From contig NZ_JMKU01000019.1 of assembly GCF_000687165.1 (NCBI RefSeq), positions 62,001 through 126,000 on the forward strand: a DNA stretch of 64,000 bases, given 5' to 3'. A program made the translations under genes and the position numbers. This DNA is from Paracidovorax oryzae ATCC 19882 (lineage in GTDB: Bacteria > Pseudomonadota > Gammaproteobacteria > Burkholderiales > Burkholderiaceae_C). Under the pieces are notes generated by a model. That model made no database searches and was not told the origin of the DNA. It saw nothing but the letters and a program-made list of their open reading frames with translations. Positions 10,140 through 20,733 of this stretch are shown piece after piece; position 1 is the stretch's first letter, and every line of letters begins with the position of its first letter.

Positions 10140-10348
10140 CGTTGGGTTTCCTTTGGAAGTGGCCTCCCGCCAGTGCAAGACCGCAGGATGAACAAAATGA
10201 TACAAACATCCCGCAAACTCGGGAATTTGTTTTTATCAATCCGTGACCTGCGTCACATCTTCTACTCGGAATTACTGCACATTCCCCAAGACGGAACCGT
10301 GGCTAGTGTGATGTGGCACGCGGCCGGCCCGCGCCCCGATCCACCCCT

Positions 10349-11098
10349 TCAGTCGCCCAGGCGGACGCGCAGGGCTTTCCAGGAGGCCTGCGCAGCTTCC
10401 GCACGGCCGTCCCGGGCGGCCAGTTCCACTTCGCGCGCCAGGGCCCCGTCATCGGTCCGGCCGAGGGTGCGCAACACGCTCGCCAGGCTGTGGCAGAGCC
10501 TGCGCAGCGCCGCCAGGTCCGACGACTGCAGCGCACGGTCGCCTTCGGCGGCATCGCGGCCGAACTGCGACAGGCAGGCGTCGCGGTACGCGCGGAACAG
10601 GAAGGCGTCGCCGCCGAAATACTCCTGGATGGCCGCGGCCTCCGCATCGGGCGTGCCACTCTCCCGCACTCCGGGTACCGGCGATGCGGAGGGCGTGGGC
10701 ACGGCAGGGCCGGGCGGTGCCAGTGGATCCGCCAGCGCTTCCCGCACGCACTGTTCGAGCGCCGCCACCGCCACGGGTTTGTCCAGCGCACGCCATGCGC
10801 CGCTCGCTGCCAGTTCCTGCCGGACGGCGTGGTCCAGGCCCGCGCTGAGCACCACGATGCGTGCCCCCGCCGCCAGGGCGGGCTCGGCCTGCAGGCGGCG
10901 CAACAGGCCCATGCCGGATTCCCCGGGCAGCATCAGGTCGGTGATGATCAGCGCGGCACGGTGGCCCTGCAGCCATGCCAGCGCGGATTCGACGCAGGGG
11001 CACACCTCCACCGCCACCGGCAGGATCTCCAGCGCCATCGACACGAAACGCGCGACGGAGGGATCGTCCTCCACCAGCAGCACGACAGGTTGGTCCAT
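10349..11098 (-). CDS. Response regulator with C-terminal Hpt-like domain
   Basis: The protein has 249 residues with two domains joined by a Pro/Ala linker at about 125-150. The receiver (1-122) has all key residues: acidic pair in LVEDDP, phospho-acceptor Asp54 in ITDLMLPG, Ser85 and Lys107 in LDKP. The C-terminal helical domain (about 155-249) carries CHSLASVLRTLG, which fits the phosphotransfer motif with His203, although the lysine usually following the histidine is replaced. Such a REC-Hpt protein can relay phosphate between a kinase and another receiver. It lies 25 bp downstream of the HTH-REC gene and is probably cotranscribed with it. The Hpt call is by motif and position only. Confidence 0.8.
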   Translation of the reverse strand: MDQPVVLLVEDDPSVARFVSMALEILPVAVEVCPCVESALAWLQGHRAALIITDLMLPGESGMGLLRRLQAEPALAAGARIVVLSAGLDHAVRQELAASGAWRALDKPVAVAALEQCVREALADPLAPPGPAVPTPSASPVPGVRESGTPDAEAAAIQEYFGGDAFLFRAYRDACLSQFGRDAAEGDRALQSSDLAALRRLCHSLASVLRTLGRTDDGALAREVELAARDGRAEAAQASWKALRVRLGD

Positions 11099-11123
11099 GG
11101 CCGGGCTGCCTTTCTTCCCGCCT

Positions 11124-11753
11124 TCAGCCCCGGGCTGCGAGGCTGGTGCGCAGCGCGTCCGGCAGCTGCGCCACCATGGCGGGCTTGTGGATCACCGGCA
11201 GGCCCTGCAGGGCGAAGGCATAGGGCTCGCGCTCCGCCTCGGAGAGCGAGGTCACCACGATGAGCTGCACGCGGGCGAACTGCACATGCGACCGCAGGCT
11301 GGTGATGAGCGCCGCGCCGTCCAGGCCCGGCAGCAGGATGTCCACGATCAGCACGTCCGGCTCCAGCTTGCCGCACATGGCCAGGCCGGCGATGCCGTCG
11401 CTGGCAATGTGCAGGGACACCTCCGGGAACTGCTGGTCCAGCAGCAGCCGGATCAGGTTCTGGTAATGCACGGAATCCTCGATCAGCAGCACCTTGGGGC
11501 GGCCCGCGGAAGTGCTGCGCACCGTGGCCGTGCCGCCCGGGGTGCTGCCTCGGCCCACTTCCCGGGAACGCAGCCAGCGTTCCACCGAGTCGCGCGAAAT
11601 GCGGCGGTGGCCCCCGGGCGTCTTCCAGGCTTCCAGTTCGCCCCTGTCCACCATGAGCTGGATGGAACGCACGGCCATGCCTAGCAATTTGGCGGTTTCG
11701 AGGGTGGTGTAGTGGTCGTTCTGAGCGTCGTCGGAATTCGGCATAGGCGGCAT
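11124..11753 (-). CDS. Response regulator with N-terminal MerR/excisionase-type HTH and C-terminal receiver
   Basis: The protein has about 209 residues (206 if the ATG at 11744 is used; an AAAGG lies 4 bp before the upstream ATG). The N-terminal 60 residues form a compact winged helix of the MerR/excisionase type: YTTLETAKLLGMAVRSIQLM followed by the wing TPGGHRRISRDSVERWL. After a Gly/Ser/Thr linker a full receiver domain follows (IEDS, phospho-acceptor in VDILLPGLDG, VTSLS, HKPA). This is the reverse of the usual REC-then-DNA-binding order. It is the first gene of the minus arm of the cluster and reads away from the single-domain receiver at 11872 across a promoter with a large inverted repeat, which it may bind. 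Confidence 0.85.
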   Translation of the reverse strand: MPPMPNSDDAQNDHYTTLETAKLLGMAVRSIQLMVDRGELEAWKTPGGHRRISRDSVERWLRSREVGRGSTPGGTATVRSTSAGRPKVLLIEDSVHYQNLIRLLLDQQFPEVSLHIASDGIAGLAMCGKLEPDVLIVDILLPGLDGAALITSLRSHVQFARVQLIVVTSLSEAEREPYAFALQGLPVIHKPAMVAQLPDALRTSLAARG

Positions 11754-11812
11754 TGTGCCTTTATGCGGGACCCAGGATGTATCCAGTATGTGTCGCGTGC
11801 AAGGCACTGGAC

Positions 11813-11854
11813 TTGCAAAGGGAAAATCTAATAAATATGATTCACCCTTTGCAA
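11813..11854. repeat. 10-bp-arm inverted repeat in the divergent signalling promoter
   Basis: Arms TTGCAAAGGG and CCCTTTGCAA are perfectly complementary and are separated by 22 AT-rich bases that include a TAATAAAT stretch resembling a -10 element. The element lies between two divergently transcribed response-regulator genes (starts near 11753 and 11872). It looks like an operator with half-sites three helical turns apart, or a hairpin in the leader of one transcript. The neighbouring HTH-REC protein is the obvious candidate binder; that link is inference. Confidence 0.6.
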
Positions 11855-11871
11855 CGGGACTGCGCGCCCCC

Positions 11872-12261
11872 ATGAAGACCGTACTCATCGTCGACGACCA
11901 TGCGGAAATCCGCCGCCTCCTGCGCATGACGCTGGAGAACCAGGACGTGGCGCTGCACGAGGCGGCCAGCGGCGAGGCCGCCCTCGCGGTGGCGCGGGCC
12001 GAACGGCCCGACCTCGTCCTGCTGGACGTGATGATGCCCGGCGCGTTCGACGGGATGGAGGTCTGCCGGCGCATCCGGGCCGACCCGGGCCTCTCGCACA
12101 CCCGCGTGATCATGCTGAGCGCGCTCGACGGCCTGCACGACCGGGCGGCAGGCCTGGAAGCAGGCGCCAGCGAGTTCATCGCCAAGCCTTTCAGCCCTGC
12201 GCGCGTCGTCGATACGATGCGGCGCGTCGACGCCGCCAGGGCGTGTCCGGCGGGCGGCTGA
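11872..12261 (+). CDS. Single-domain response regulator (CheY-like)
   Basis: A receiver domain alone, 129 residues. Key residues are all present: Asp8-Asp9 in IVDDH, phospho-acceptor Asp52 in LLDVMMPG, Ser83 in MLSAL and Lys105 in AKPF. No output domain follows, so it must act through protein contact or as a relay step. The start MKTVLIVDD is chosen because the receiver begins there; upstream in-frame codons cross the promoter. Its stop overlaps the ATG of the next gene (TGATG), and that gene overlaps the kinase gene in turn, so receiver, binding protein and kinase form one tightly coupled operon. Confidence 0.92.
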   Translation: MKTVLIVDDHAEIRRLLRMTLENQDVALHEAASGEAALAVARAERPDLVLLDVMMPGAFDGMEVCRRIRADPGLSHTRVIMLSALDGLHDRAAGLEAGASEFIAKPFSPARVVDTMRRVDAARACPAGG

Positions 12262-13084
12262 TGCAGCGCCACCTGCGTGGCCTGGAACGGCTGCTGCGGC
12301 GCCGCGCCGCGGCCCTGCTGCCGGCCGTGGCCCTGGCAGCGGCGTCCCCGGCCCTGCTCGCCGGCCCGGTCGCCGAAAGGGTGCAGGCGCGCGGCACGGT
12401 ACGGGTCTGCATCTGGCCGAGCTACCAGGGAGTGACCTACCGCGATCCGAGAACACGCGCGCTCAGCGGCATGGACATCGACCTCTCGCGGCACTTCGCT
12501 CGGGAACTGGGCGTGCAGGTGGATTACGTCGATTCGTCCATGGACAGCATCGTGGGCGACCTGGTGGACGACCGCTGCGACATCGCCATGTTCGCGCTGG
12601 GCATCCTGCTGCCCCGGCTCCAGCAACTGCAGTTCAGCCAGCCCTACCTGCGAAGCAGCGTGCTCGCAGTCACCACCAAGGGCAGCTCCGTGGTGCGCCA
12701 GTGGTCCGACCTCGACCGCCCGGGCATCGCGGTCGCGGTGCAGAGCGGAGCCGCCATCCAGTTCCAGGCGGAGCAGCAACTCAAGCATGCACGCGTCGTC
12801 CCGGTGCGGCTGCCCGACACCCGCGAGCGCGAGCTGCTCTCGGGCCGGGTGGATGCCTTCATGACCACCAGCGTCTATGCCCGCCAGCTCGCCATGCGGG
12901 CAGACTGGGTGCAGATCGTCGCCCCGCCGCGCCCCTCCTTCACCGTTCCGGCGGGCTACGCGGTGCGCCCGGGCGACGCAGAGTGGCTGTCCACGGTGGA
13001 TGCCTTCGTCACGCGCATCAAGCGCGACGGCCGGCTGCGCGAAGCGACCAGGCGCCATGGCCTGGACGGGATGGCGGTGCCCTG

Positions 13085-13085
<1 letters not shown>
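12261..13085 (+). CDS. Periplasmic solute-binding protein, family 3 (amino-acid-binding type)
   Basis: A 274-residue protein with an N-terminal export signal (basic start, then AAALLPAVALAAAS) and a single type II periplasmic binding fold. Family marks are GTVRVCIWPSYQGVTYRD, LSGMDIDLSRHFARELGV and DIAMFALGI. No permease or ATPase genes are nearby. Instead it is wedged with ATGA-type overlaps between a receiver and a membrane histidine kinase. I therefore infer a sensory role, presenting a small ligand to the kinase sensor domain, rather than transport. The ligand cannot be read from the sequence. The start could also be the GTG at 12243. Confidence 0.85.
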
Positions 13086-15616
<2,531 letters not shown>

Positions 15617-15695
15617 GAAGGGCTCCGGGCGCCCCGGCGGCGCACGAACTCGGGTATGGTGGAGCGCCACCCACTTCCACCGAGATCCATACCCC

Positions 15696-15977
15696 ATGAA
15701 AGCCACCTGGAACGGCGTGGTCGTCGCCGAAAGCGACGACACGGTCCTCGTCGAGGGCAACCATTACTTCCCCGAAAGCGCGCTCAAGGCAGAGTACTTC
15801 ACCTTCAGCAACCACCGCACGACCTGCCCCTGGAAAGGCCAGGCCGCCTACCGTTCGCTGCTGGTGAACGGCGAACTGAATCCGGATGCCGCCTGGACCT
15901 ACCCCGACCCGCACCCCGAGGCCGAGCAGATCCGCGGCCGCTTCGCGTTCTGGAAGGGCGTGAAGGTCGAGGCCTGA
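15696..15977 (+). CDS. DUF427 domain-containing protein
   Basis: A complete DUF427 protein of 93 residues. Typical blocks are MKATWNGVVVAESDDT, VEGNHYFP, FSNHRTTCPWKG and FWKGVKVEA. Members are small beta-rich cytoplasmic proteins of unknown biochemical role, widely conserved in bacteria and fungi. It is a single gene after the kinase operon, with an 80-bp gap before it, and is followed by a long non-coding repeat region. The ATG at 15696 matches the family N-terminus. Confidence 0.9.
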   Translation: MKATWNGVVVAESDDTVLVEGNHYFPESALKAEYFTFSNHRTTCPWKGQAAYRSLLVNGELNPDAAWTYPDPHPEAEQIRGRFAFWKGVKVEA

Positions 15978-15986
15978 ACGTTCCGC

Positions 15987-16104
15987 GGTTATCCCTGCCC
16001 GCACTGGACAATCATGTGGATAACCCGGGAACGGCGCTGTACGGCCGTCGCAAGTGATTGATTTTCCTGGAAAACCCACTCGCTGCCCAAATTTTGTGCA
16101 ATGC
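15987..16104. repeat. 135-bp-period direct repeat, copy 1
   Basis: Copy 1 starts at CGGTTATCCC and ends near GTGCAATG. It aligns without gaps to copy 2 at an offset of exactly 135 bases: TTATCCC, GTGGATAAC, GGCGCTGTA, CAAGTGATTGAT and GCCCAAATTTTGTGCA each recur 135 bases later with few changes. The centre varies more than the ends. This is an old tandem duplication or two insertions of a dispersed intergenic element; I saw no third copy in the window. Confidence 0.8.
16015..16023 (-). promoter_or_regulatory. Perfect consensus DnaA box in repeat copy 1
   Basis: The plus strand reads TGTGGATAA, the exact complement of the high-affinity DnaA box TTATCCACA. A second, weaker match in the opposite orientation (TTATCCCTG) starts 26 bp earlier at 15989. 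Whether DnaA binds here is inference from the motif. Confidence 0.6.
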
Positions 16105-16121
16105 AGCTCCGGCCGGCACCC

Positions 16122-16239
16122 GGTTATCCCGCACCGCATGGGACAACAATGTGGATAACACGGGAGCAGCGCTGTATGGCGTTTGCAAGTGGTTGATCCA
16201 TAAGGCATTCATTCCCATTGCCCAAAAATTGTGCAGTGG
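16122..16239. repeat. 135-bp-period direct repeat, copy 2
   Basis: This is the second copy of the element described at 15987. It begins CGGTTATCCC, contains GTGGATAAC, GCGCTGTATGG, CAAGTGGTTGAT and GCCCAAAAATTGTGCA, and ends about 80 bp upstream of the ferredoxin start. Conservation of both DnaA-like motifs and of the terminal AT-rich GCCCAA...GTGCA block suggests those parts matter. Confidence 0.8.
16150..16158 (-). promoter_or_regulatory. Perfect consensus DnaA box in repeat copy 2
   Basis: TGTGGATAA recurs exactly 135 bp after the first box, again preceded by an opposed weaker match (TTATCCCGC at 16124). Keeping a nine-base perfect match in both diverged copies argues against chance. Confidence 0.6.
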
Positions 16240-16319
16240 GAAACCCTCGCTGCACACATCCATGGCGCCGCGATCCGTCGCCGATTCCACCCTGCACCGC
16301 CCATCCGGCGGTTCCTCCC

Positions 16320-16619
16320 ATGACGTCTCCCGCCCCCACGCCACCGTTCTTCATCGCCCGCGTCGGCACCGACGGCACGCAATGCGATGCCTGGCCCGAG
16401 CAGACCCTGCTGCAATCCATGGAACAGGGCGGCATCGACTGGCCGAGCTCCTGCCGCAACGGTACCTGCCGCACCTGCATCGGCATGCTCTCCGAGGGCA
16501 CCGTGCGCTACGCCATCGAGTGGCCGGGCCTCTCGCGCGAGGAAAAGGCCGAGGGCTGCATCCTGCCCTGCGTGGCCTATCCCACCAGCGACGTGCACCT
16601 CGAGACCTCCGCGGTCTGA
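16320..16619 (+). CDS. Plant-type 2Fe-2S ferredoxin-like protein
   Basis: The protein has 99 residues with the cluster-binding pattern Cys-x4-Cys-x2-Cys in SCRNGTCRTCIG and a fourth cysteine in GCILPCVAYP. This is the chloroplast-type 2Fe-2S fold, used as a small electron carrier. No reductase or oxygenase partner is adjacent, so the partner is unknown. The ATG at 16320 gives a normal family length; upstream codons run into the repeat region. Confidence 0.9.
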   Translation: MTSPAPTPPFFIARVGTDGTQCDAWPEQTLLQSMEQGGIDWPSSCRNGTCRTCIGMLSEGTVRYAIEWPGLSREEKAEGCILPCVAYPTSDVHLETSAV

Positions 16620-16722
16620 GCCTGCCCACCGGCTGACACGCGGCCCTGCCCCCCTTGCGGGGCGGTGCCCACCTTCGCCAGAATGGTCCCACCCTGCGGG
16701 GATAAAAGAGGGAGAGAGGACC

Positions 16723-18423
16723 ATGAACGACACCACCGAGGCGGCGCGCCGGCCAGGCGCCCGCGGCGCTGGCGCGCCCACGCGCGCCGACATCCTGCGC
16801 GAATGCGCCGAGGCCGATGCCCGCTGGGCCGCCGCGCCCGGGCGCAACCTCGTGCTGCTCTTCGACGGCACGGGCAACATCCTGGGCAACGAGCAGGACA
16901 CCAACGTCGTGAAGCTGCTGCGCATGCTGGACAAGGGCCCCGCAGCGCCGGACGGCGGCCCCGAACAGCTCGTGTACTACGACCCGGGCGTCGGCACCGC
17001 CAACCTGTTCCCGCCGGCCAACGTCGCCGCCCGGCTGCGGCAGGCCGGCGACCGGCTCTCGGGCCTGGCGCTCGGCAGCGGTGTTTTCCACAACATCGCG
17101 GGCGCCTACGAATTCCTCGCCCGCAACTACCGGCCGGGGGACCGCATCTACCTGCTGGGCTTCTCGCGGGGAGCGTTCACCGCGCGCGCCGTGGCCGGCA
17201 TGGTCAACATGTACGGGCTCGTCCACCCCGAAGGCCTGCCGCTGCTGGAAAGCCTGGTGCGCACCTATTTCGCGCCGCCGCTGCGCCGCAACCCCTCGGG
17301 CTCGCGCGATCGCGAGGACTTCGCGCGCGACGTGGTCGAGAACTTTTCCCTGGGCCGCCTGCCCCTGGTGCATTTCGTGGGCGTCTGGGACACCGTCGAA
17401 TCCATCGGCATCGGCCTGCTGGGCGGGTTGAAGATCACCAACTCGGCCGGCCTCGCCTGCAAGCGCTTCGCCCATGTCCGGCATGCGATGTCCCTGCACG
17501 AGTCGCGCATCCCCTACACGCCCCGGCGCTACGACGATCCGTATTTCTCCGACCGCGAGCGCGTGCACCGCAGCTTCGCGCAGCGCTGGTTCCGCGGCGT
17601 GCACAGCGACGTGGGCGGCTCCTATGCCCGGGACGGCCTGTCGCGCACCACCCTGCGCTGGATGGCCGAGGAGGCCTTCGCGCAGGGGCTGCGGCTGGAC
17701 CGCAGCCAGCTGCAGCCCGGCGACCCGCACACGCCCATGCACGACCAGGCCTACGACTGCCCGTACTGGGCCTGGGCCGGGCTGGACGCGCGCGAACGCG
17801 AACCCGACGACACCATCGACGCCAGCGCCCTGCCCATCGCGGCCGCGGTGCCCGCGGAACACATCCCGCGCACCCAGCCCTGGCGCACCCTGGGATGGGT
17901 GCTTCCGGTGGTGGTCGCGCTGCTGCTCGCGGCCACCACCCAGGCCGGACGCGGCGCCTGCGTGCTGGACGGCGCCCCGGGCTGGATGCGCGCTCTGCCC
18001 TCACTGACCCAGCTCGCGGCGGCCTGGCAGGCGGCCGCGGGCGCGCCATGCAGCCCCGCCGCCCTGCGCGAGACGCTGGCCTGGGACTGCGCCTTCGTGC
18101 TCGCCTACACCCTGTGGCTGCCCTACCCGATGGCCTGGGCCCTGCGCCGCCTCGTGGCGCGCGCGGTGCCGCGCGGGCGCCGGCTCGCATGGCTGCCGCG
18201 CCACGCCCACTGGTTCATGGGCCTCCTGGCGGCCACGGACCTGGCGGAGAACTACACGCTGCTGCACGTGGCCGGGGCGCCATGGGGCACTGCCGCCGCC
18301 GTCTTCTGCGCCGCCAAGCTCGCCTGCCTGGCGCTGCTGGCGGCCGTGCTGTGCCAGGGCGCGCTGGCAGGCCCGGAACGCGCGCGCCGGGACTCCGCCG
18401 CGGGGGCAGGCCGCCTGCACTAA
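16723..18423 (+). CDS. DUF2235 alpha/beta hydrolase with C-terminal membrane segments
   Basis: A 566-residue protein. The first 350 residues form a DUF2235 (phospholipase-like) hydrolase: [11 protein letters not shown] near the start, nucleophile Ser in [16 protein letters not shown], Asp in [10 protein letters not shown] and His in [10 protein letters not shown]. The last 170 residues contain three or four hydrophobic helices, including [14 protein letters not shown] and [13 protein letters not shown], so the enzyme is probably membrane-anchored. Some family members are type VI secretion lipase effectors, but no VgrG, PAAR, adaptor or immunity-like gene is adjacent, so a housekeeping lipid role is equally likely. 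The start is preceded by a good AGAGAGGA ribosome binding site. Confidence 0.85.
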   Translation: MNDTTEAARRPGARGAGAPTRADILRECAEADARWAAAPGRNLVLLFDGTGNILGNEQDTNVVKLLRMLDKGPAAPDGGPEQLVYYDPGVGTANLFPPANVAARLRQAGDRLSGLALGSGVFHNIAGAYEFLARNYRPGDRIYLLGFSRGAFTARAVAGMVNMYGLVHPEGLPLLESLVRTYFAPPLRRNPSGSRDREDFARDVVENFSLGRLPLVHFVGVWDTVESIGIGLLGGLKITNSAGLACKRFAHVRHAMSLHESRIPYTPRRYDDPYFSDRERVHRSFAQRWFRGVHSDVGGSYARDGLSRTTLRWMAEEAFAQGLRLDRSQLQPGDPHTPMHDQAYDCPYWAWAGLDAREREPDDTIDASALPIAAAVPAEHIPRTQPWRTLGWVLPVVVALLLAATTQAGRGACVLDGAPGWMRALPSLTQLAAAWQAAAGAPCSPAALRETLAWDCAFVLAYTLWLPYPMAWALRRLVARAVPRGRRLAWLPRHAHWFMGLLAATDLAENYTLLHVAGAPWGTAAAVFCAAKLACLALLAAVLCQGALAGPERARRDSAAGAGRLH

Positions 18424-18482
18424 AATCTCCCCTTTCCCGGCGGCGCGGTCCGGCCGCCGCGGACCACCGAAAGCCCGCCCCC

Positions 18483-19604
18483 ATGAACACCCCCCTCCCC
18501 CCCGCGTCCATCTCGCCCGTCGAAGACATCGTGGCGGAGATGCGCGCCGGGCGCATCGTCATCCTCGTGGACGAGGAAGACCGCGAGAACGAAGGCGACC
18601 TGGTCCTGGCAGCCGACCACGTCACCCCCGAAGCGATCAACTTCATGGCGCGTTTCGGCCGCGGCCTCATCTGCCTCACCCTCACCCGCGAGCGCTGCGA
18701 GCTGCTGCGCCTGCCGCCCATGGTGGCGCGCAACGGCACCAAGATGGGCACGGCCTTCACGGCCTCCATCGAGGCCGCCGAGGGCGTGACCACCGGCATC
18801 TCCGCCGCCGACCGCGCCCGCACCGTGCAGGCCGCCGTGGCACGGGATGCCAAGGCCTCCGACCTGGTGCAGCCCGGCCACATCTTCCCGCTGCAGGCGG
18901 TCGATGGCGGCGTGCTCATGCGCGCCGGCCACACCGAGGCCGGCTGCGACCTGGCCGCCATGGCCGGCTGCAGCCCGTCCGCCGTGATCTGCGAGGTCAT
19001 GAAGGACGACGGCACCATGGCCCGCCTGCCCGACCTGCAGCTTTTCGCCGCCGAACACGGCCTGAAGATCGGCACCATCGCCGACCTCATCGAATACCGC
19101 AGCCGCAACGAAACGCTGGTGCAGAAGGTGGGCACCCGCCCGCTGCAGACGGCGGCCGGCGAATTCATCGCCCATGCCTTCCGCGACGGCCCCAGCCAGT
19201 CCGTCCACATCGCGCTGGTGCGCGGCACCTGGGGCGAGCACGACAGCGTCCCCGTGCGCGTGCACGAGCCCCTGTCCGTGCTGGACGCGCTGGAGGTCGG
19301 CCGCGACATGCACTCCTGGGACCTGGACGCCAGCCTGCGCCACATCGCACAGCACGGCAGCGGCGTCGCCGTGCTGCTGAACTGCGGCGAGAGCGCCGAG
19401 CAGCTGCTGGCCCAGTTCGACGGCACGGCCCGCGCATCGCATGCGCCGGAGCGCGGCCGCATGGACCTGCGCACCTACGGCGTGGGCGCGCAGATCCTGC
19501 GCGAATGCGGCGTCACGCGCATGCAGCTCATGGGCCAGCAGCGCCGCCTGCCCAGCATGACCGGCTACGGCCTCGAGATCACCGGATACATCCCCAAGGA
19601 ATAG
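18483..19604 (+). CDS. ribBA: 3,4-dihydroxy-2-butanone 4-phosphate synthase with degenerate GTP cyclohydrolase II domain
   Basis: A 373-residue RibBA-type fusion. The N-terminal half (about 8-208) is a complete RibB with [12 protein letters not shown] and [11 protein letters not shown] and should make dihydroxybutanone phosphate from ribulose 5-phosphate for riboflavin synthesis. The C-terminal half keeps the fold ([31 protein letters not shown]) but lacks the three zinc-binding cysteines that active GTP cyclohydrolase II carries just after the VRVH region. So the second activity is probably lost and a separate RibA should exist elsewhere. This resembles the RibBX-type proteins known in proteobacteria. 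It is followed by ribH and nusB, spaced 8 bp and overlapping. Confidence 0.9.
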   Translation: MNTPLPPASISPVEDIVAEMRAGRIVILVDEEDRENEGDLVLAADHVTPEAINFMARFGRGLICLTLTRERCELLRLPPMVARNGTKMGTAFTASIEAAEGVTTGISAADRARTVQAAVARDAKASDLVQPGHIFPLQAVDGGVLMRAGHTEAGCDLAAMAGCSPSAVICEVMKDDGTMARLPDLQLFAAEHGLKIGTIADLIEYRSRNETLVQKVGTRPLQTAAGEFIAHAFRDGPSQSVHIALVRGTWGEHDSVPVRVHEPLSVLDALEVGRDMHSWDLDASLRHIAQHGSGVAVLLNCGESAEQLLAQFDGTARASHAPERGRMDLRTYGVGAQILRECGVTRMQLMGQQRRLPSMTGYGLEITGYIPKE

Positions 19605-19612
19605 GCAAAATT

Positions 19613-20077
19613 ATGTTTGGCGCAGACAAAGGAACCGCGGACAGGCTCGACGGCAGGAAACTGCAGATCGGCATCGTGCAGGCCCGCTTCAACGAGGGCA
19701 TCACCGAGGCCCTGGCGGCCGCGTGCCGCGAAGAGCTGCTCGCCCTGGGCGTGCAGGAAAAGAACATCCGCCACGTGCGCGTGCCCGGCGCCCTCGAAGT
19801 GCCCCTGGCGCTGCAGGCCCTGGCCGAGCAGGACGAATACGACGCGCTCATCGCGCTGGGCTGCATCATCCGCGGCGAGACCTACCACTTCGAGCTGGTG
19901 GCCAACGAATCCGGTGCCGGCGTGACACGCGTGTCGCTCGATACCCAGACCCCGATCGCCAACGCCATCCTGACCACCGAGAACCTGGAGCAGGCCGTCG
20001 CCCGCCAGACCGAGAAGGGCCGCGACGCGGCGCGCGTGGCCGTGGAAATGGCGAACCTGCTGGAGGAGCTGTCTTGA
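19613..20077 (+). CDS. ribH: 6,7-dimethyl-8-ribityllumazine synthase
   Basis: The protein has 154 residues. It condenses the RibB product with the ribitylamino-uracil to give lumazine, the penultimate step to riboflavin. Conserved blocks are [25 protein letters not shown] and [17 protein letters not shown], with the catalytic histidine in the last. Full family length. It starts 8 bp after ribBA and its stop overlaps the nusB start, so the three are one transcript. Confidence 0.96.
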   Translation: MFGADKGTADRLDGRKLQIGIVQARFNEGITEALAAACREELLALGVQEKNIRHVRVPGALEVPLALQALAEQDEYDALIALGCIIRGETYHFELVANESGAGVTRVSLDTQTPIANAILTTENLEQAVARQTEKGRDAARVAVEMANLLEELS

Positions 20078-20634
20078 GCGACGATTCCGCCTCCACCCCG
20101 GCACCCGGCGGCGCGAAACGCCCGCCGCGGCAGGCACGCACCGGCACCACCTCCACGGGTGCGCGCAAGGCCGCGTCCAAGTCGTCCCGCAGCCGCTCGC
20201 GCGCCTTCGCGCTGCAGGCCCTCTACCAGCACATCGTGGGCCGCAACGAGGCCACGGCGATCGACGTGTTCACGCGCGACCTCTCCGGCTTCCACAAGGC
20301 CGATGCGGCGCACTACGACGCCCTGCTGCACGGCTGCATCGAGAACGCTGACGCGCTGGACGCGCTCATCACGCCGAAGCTCGACCGCACGCTGGAAGAG
20401 ATCTCCCCCATCGAGCACGCGACCATGTGGATCGGCGTGTACGAGTTCCAGCACTGCCTGGACGTGCCGTGGCGCGTGGTCATCAACGAATGCGTCGAGC
20501 TGGCCAAGGAATTCGGCGGCACCGACGGCCACAAGTACGTGAACGGGGTGCTCAACGGCCTCGCGCCCACGCTGCGGGCGGCCGAGGTCGCCGCCGACCG
20601 CACGCCCGGATCCGCTGCGGACCACACGGACTGA
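20074..20634 (+). CDS. nusB: Transcription antitermination factor NusB
   Basis: A NusB of 186 residues, the RNA-binding helical protein that joins NusE on boxA in rRNA antitermination. The core begins at about residue 40 with [14 protein letters not shown] and ends with [13 protein letters not shown]. The first 40 residues are a basic Ser/Ala/Arg/Lys-rich tail not found in E. coli NusB. The likely start is a TTG whose last two bases form part of the ribH stop; no ATG or GTG precedes the core in frame. ribH-nusB coupling is a common bacterial arrangement. Confidence 0.93.
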   Translation: MSDDSASTPAPGGAKRPPRQARTGTTSTGARKAASKSSRSRSRAFALQALYQHIVGRNEATAIDVFTRDLSGFHKADAAHYDALLHGCIENADALDALITPKLDRTLEEISPIEHATMWIGVYEFQHCLDVPWRVVINECVELAKEFGGTDGHKYVNGVLNGLAPTLRAAEVAADRTPGSAADHTD

Positions 20635-20733
20635 GCCCGGGCCGCGCGCCCACCTCTTTCGCCCGCCCCGGCTGCCGCCCGGCTCCCTGCGGGAGCGGCG
20701 CGGCGCCCCAGCCCCCCTTCGGACATCCCTCCC

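Larger units (their letters stand above)
15978..16319. other. 342-bp intergenic region containing a duplicated DnaA-box element
   Basis: No gene is supported between the DUF427 protein and the ferredoxin. Almost all of the stretch is taken up by two diverged copies of an element repeating with an exact 135-bp period, from about 15987 to 16239. The region is clearly more AT-rich than its flanks. Short frames cross it on both strands but lack ribosome binding sites and the codon bias of the neighbours. Confidence 0.8.

Noticed and set aside
16012-16344. 110-codon minus-strand frame over the DnaA-box repeats with two similar 45-residue units
   Set aside because: 135 bp is a multiple of three, so a DNA repeat stays in frame automatically. 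There is no ribosome binding site, base composition at third positions is unlike real genes here, and both strands are equally open.
18424-18482. FMN riboswitch before ribBA
   Set aside because: The gap is only 59 bases and lacks the conserved RFN element blocks.
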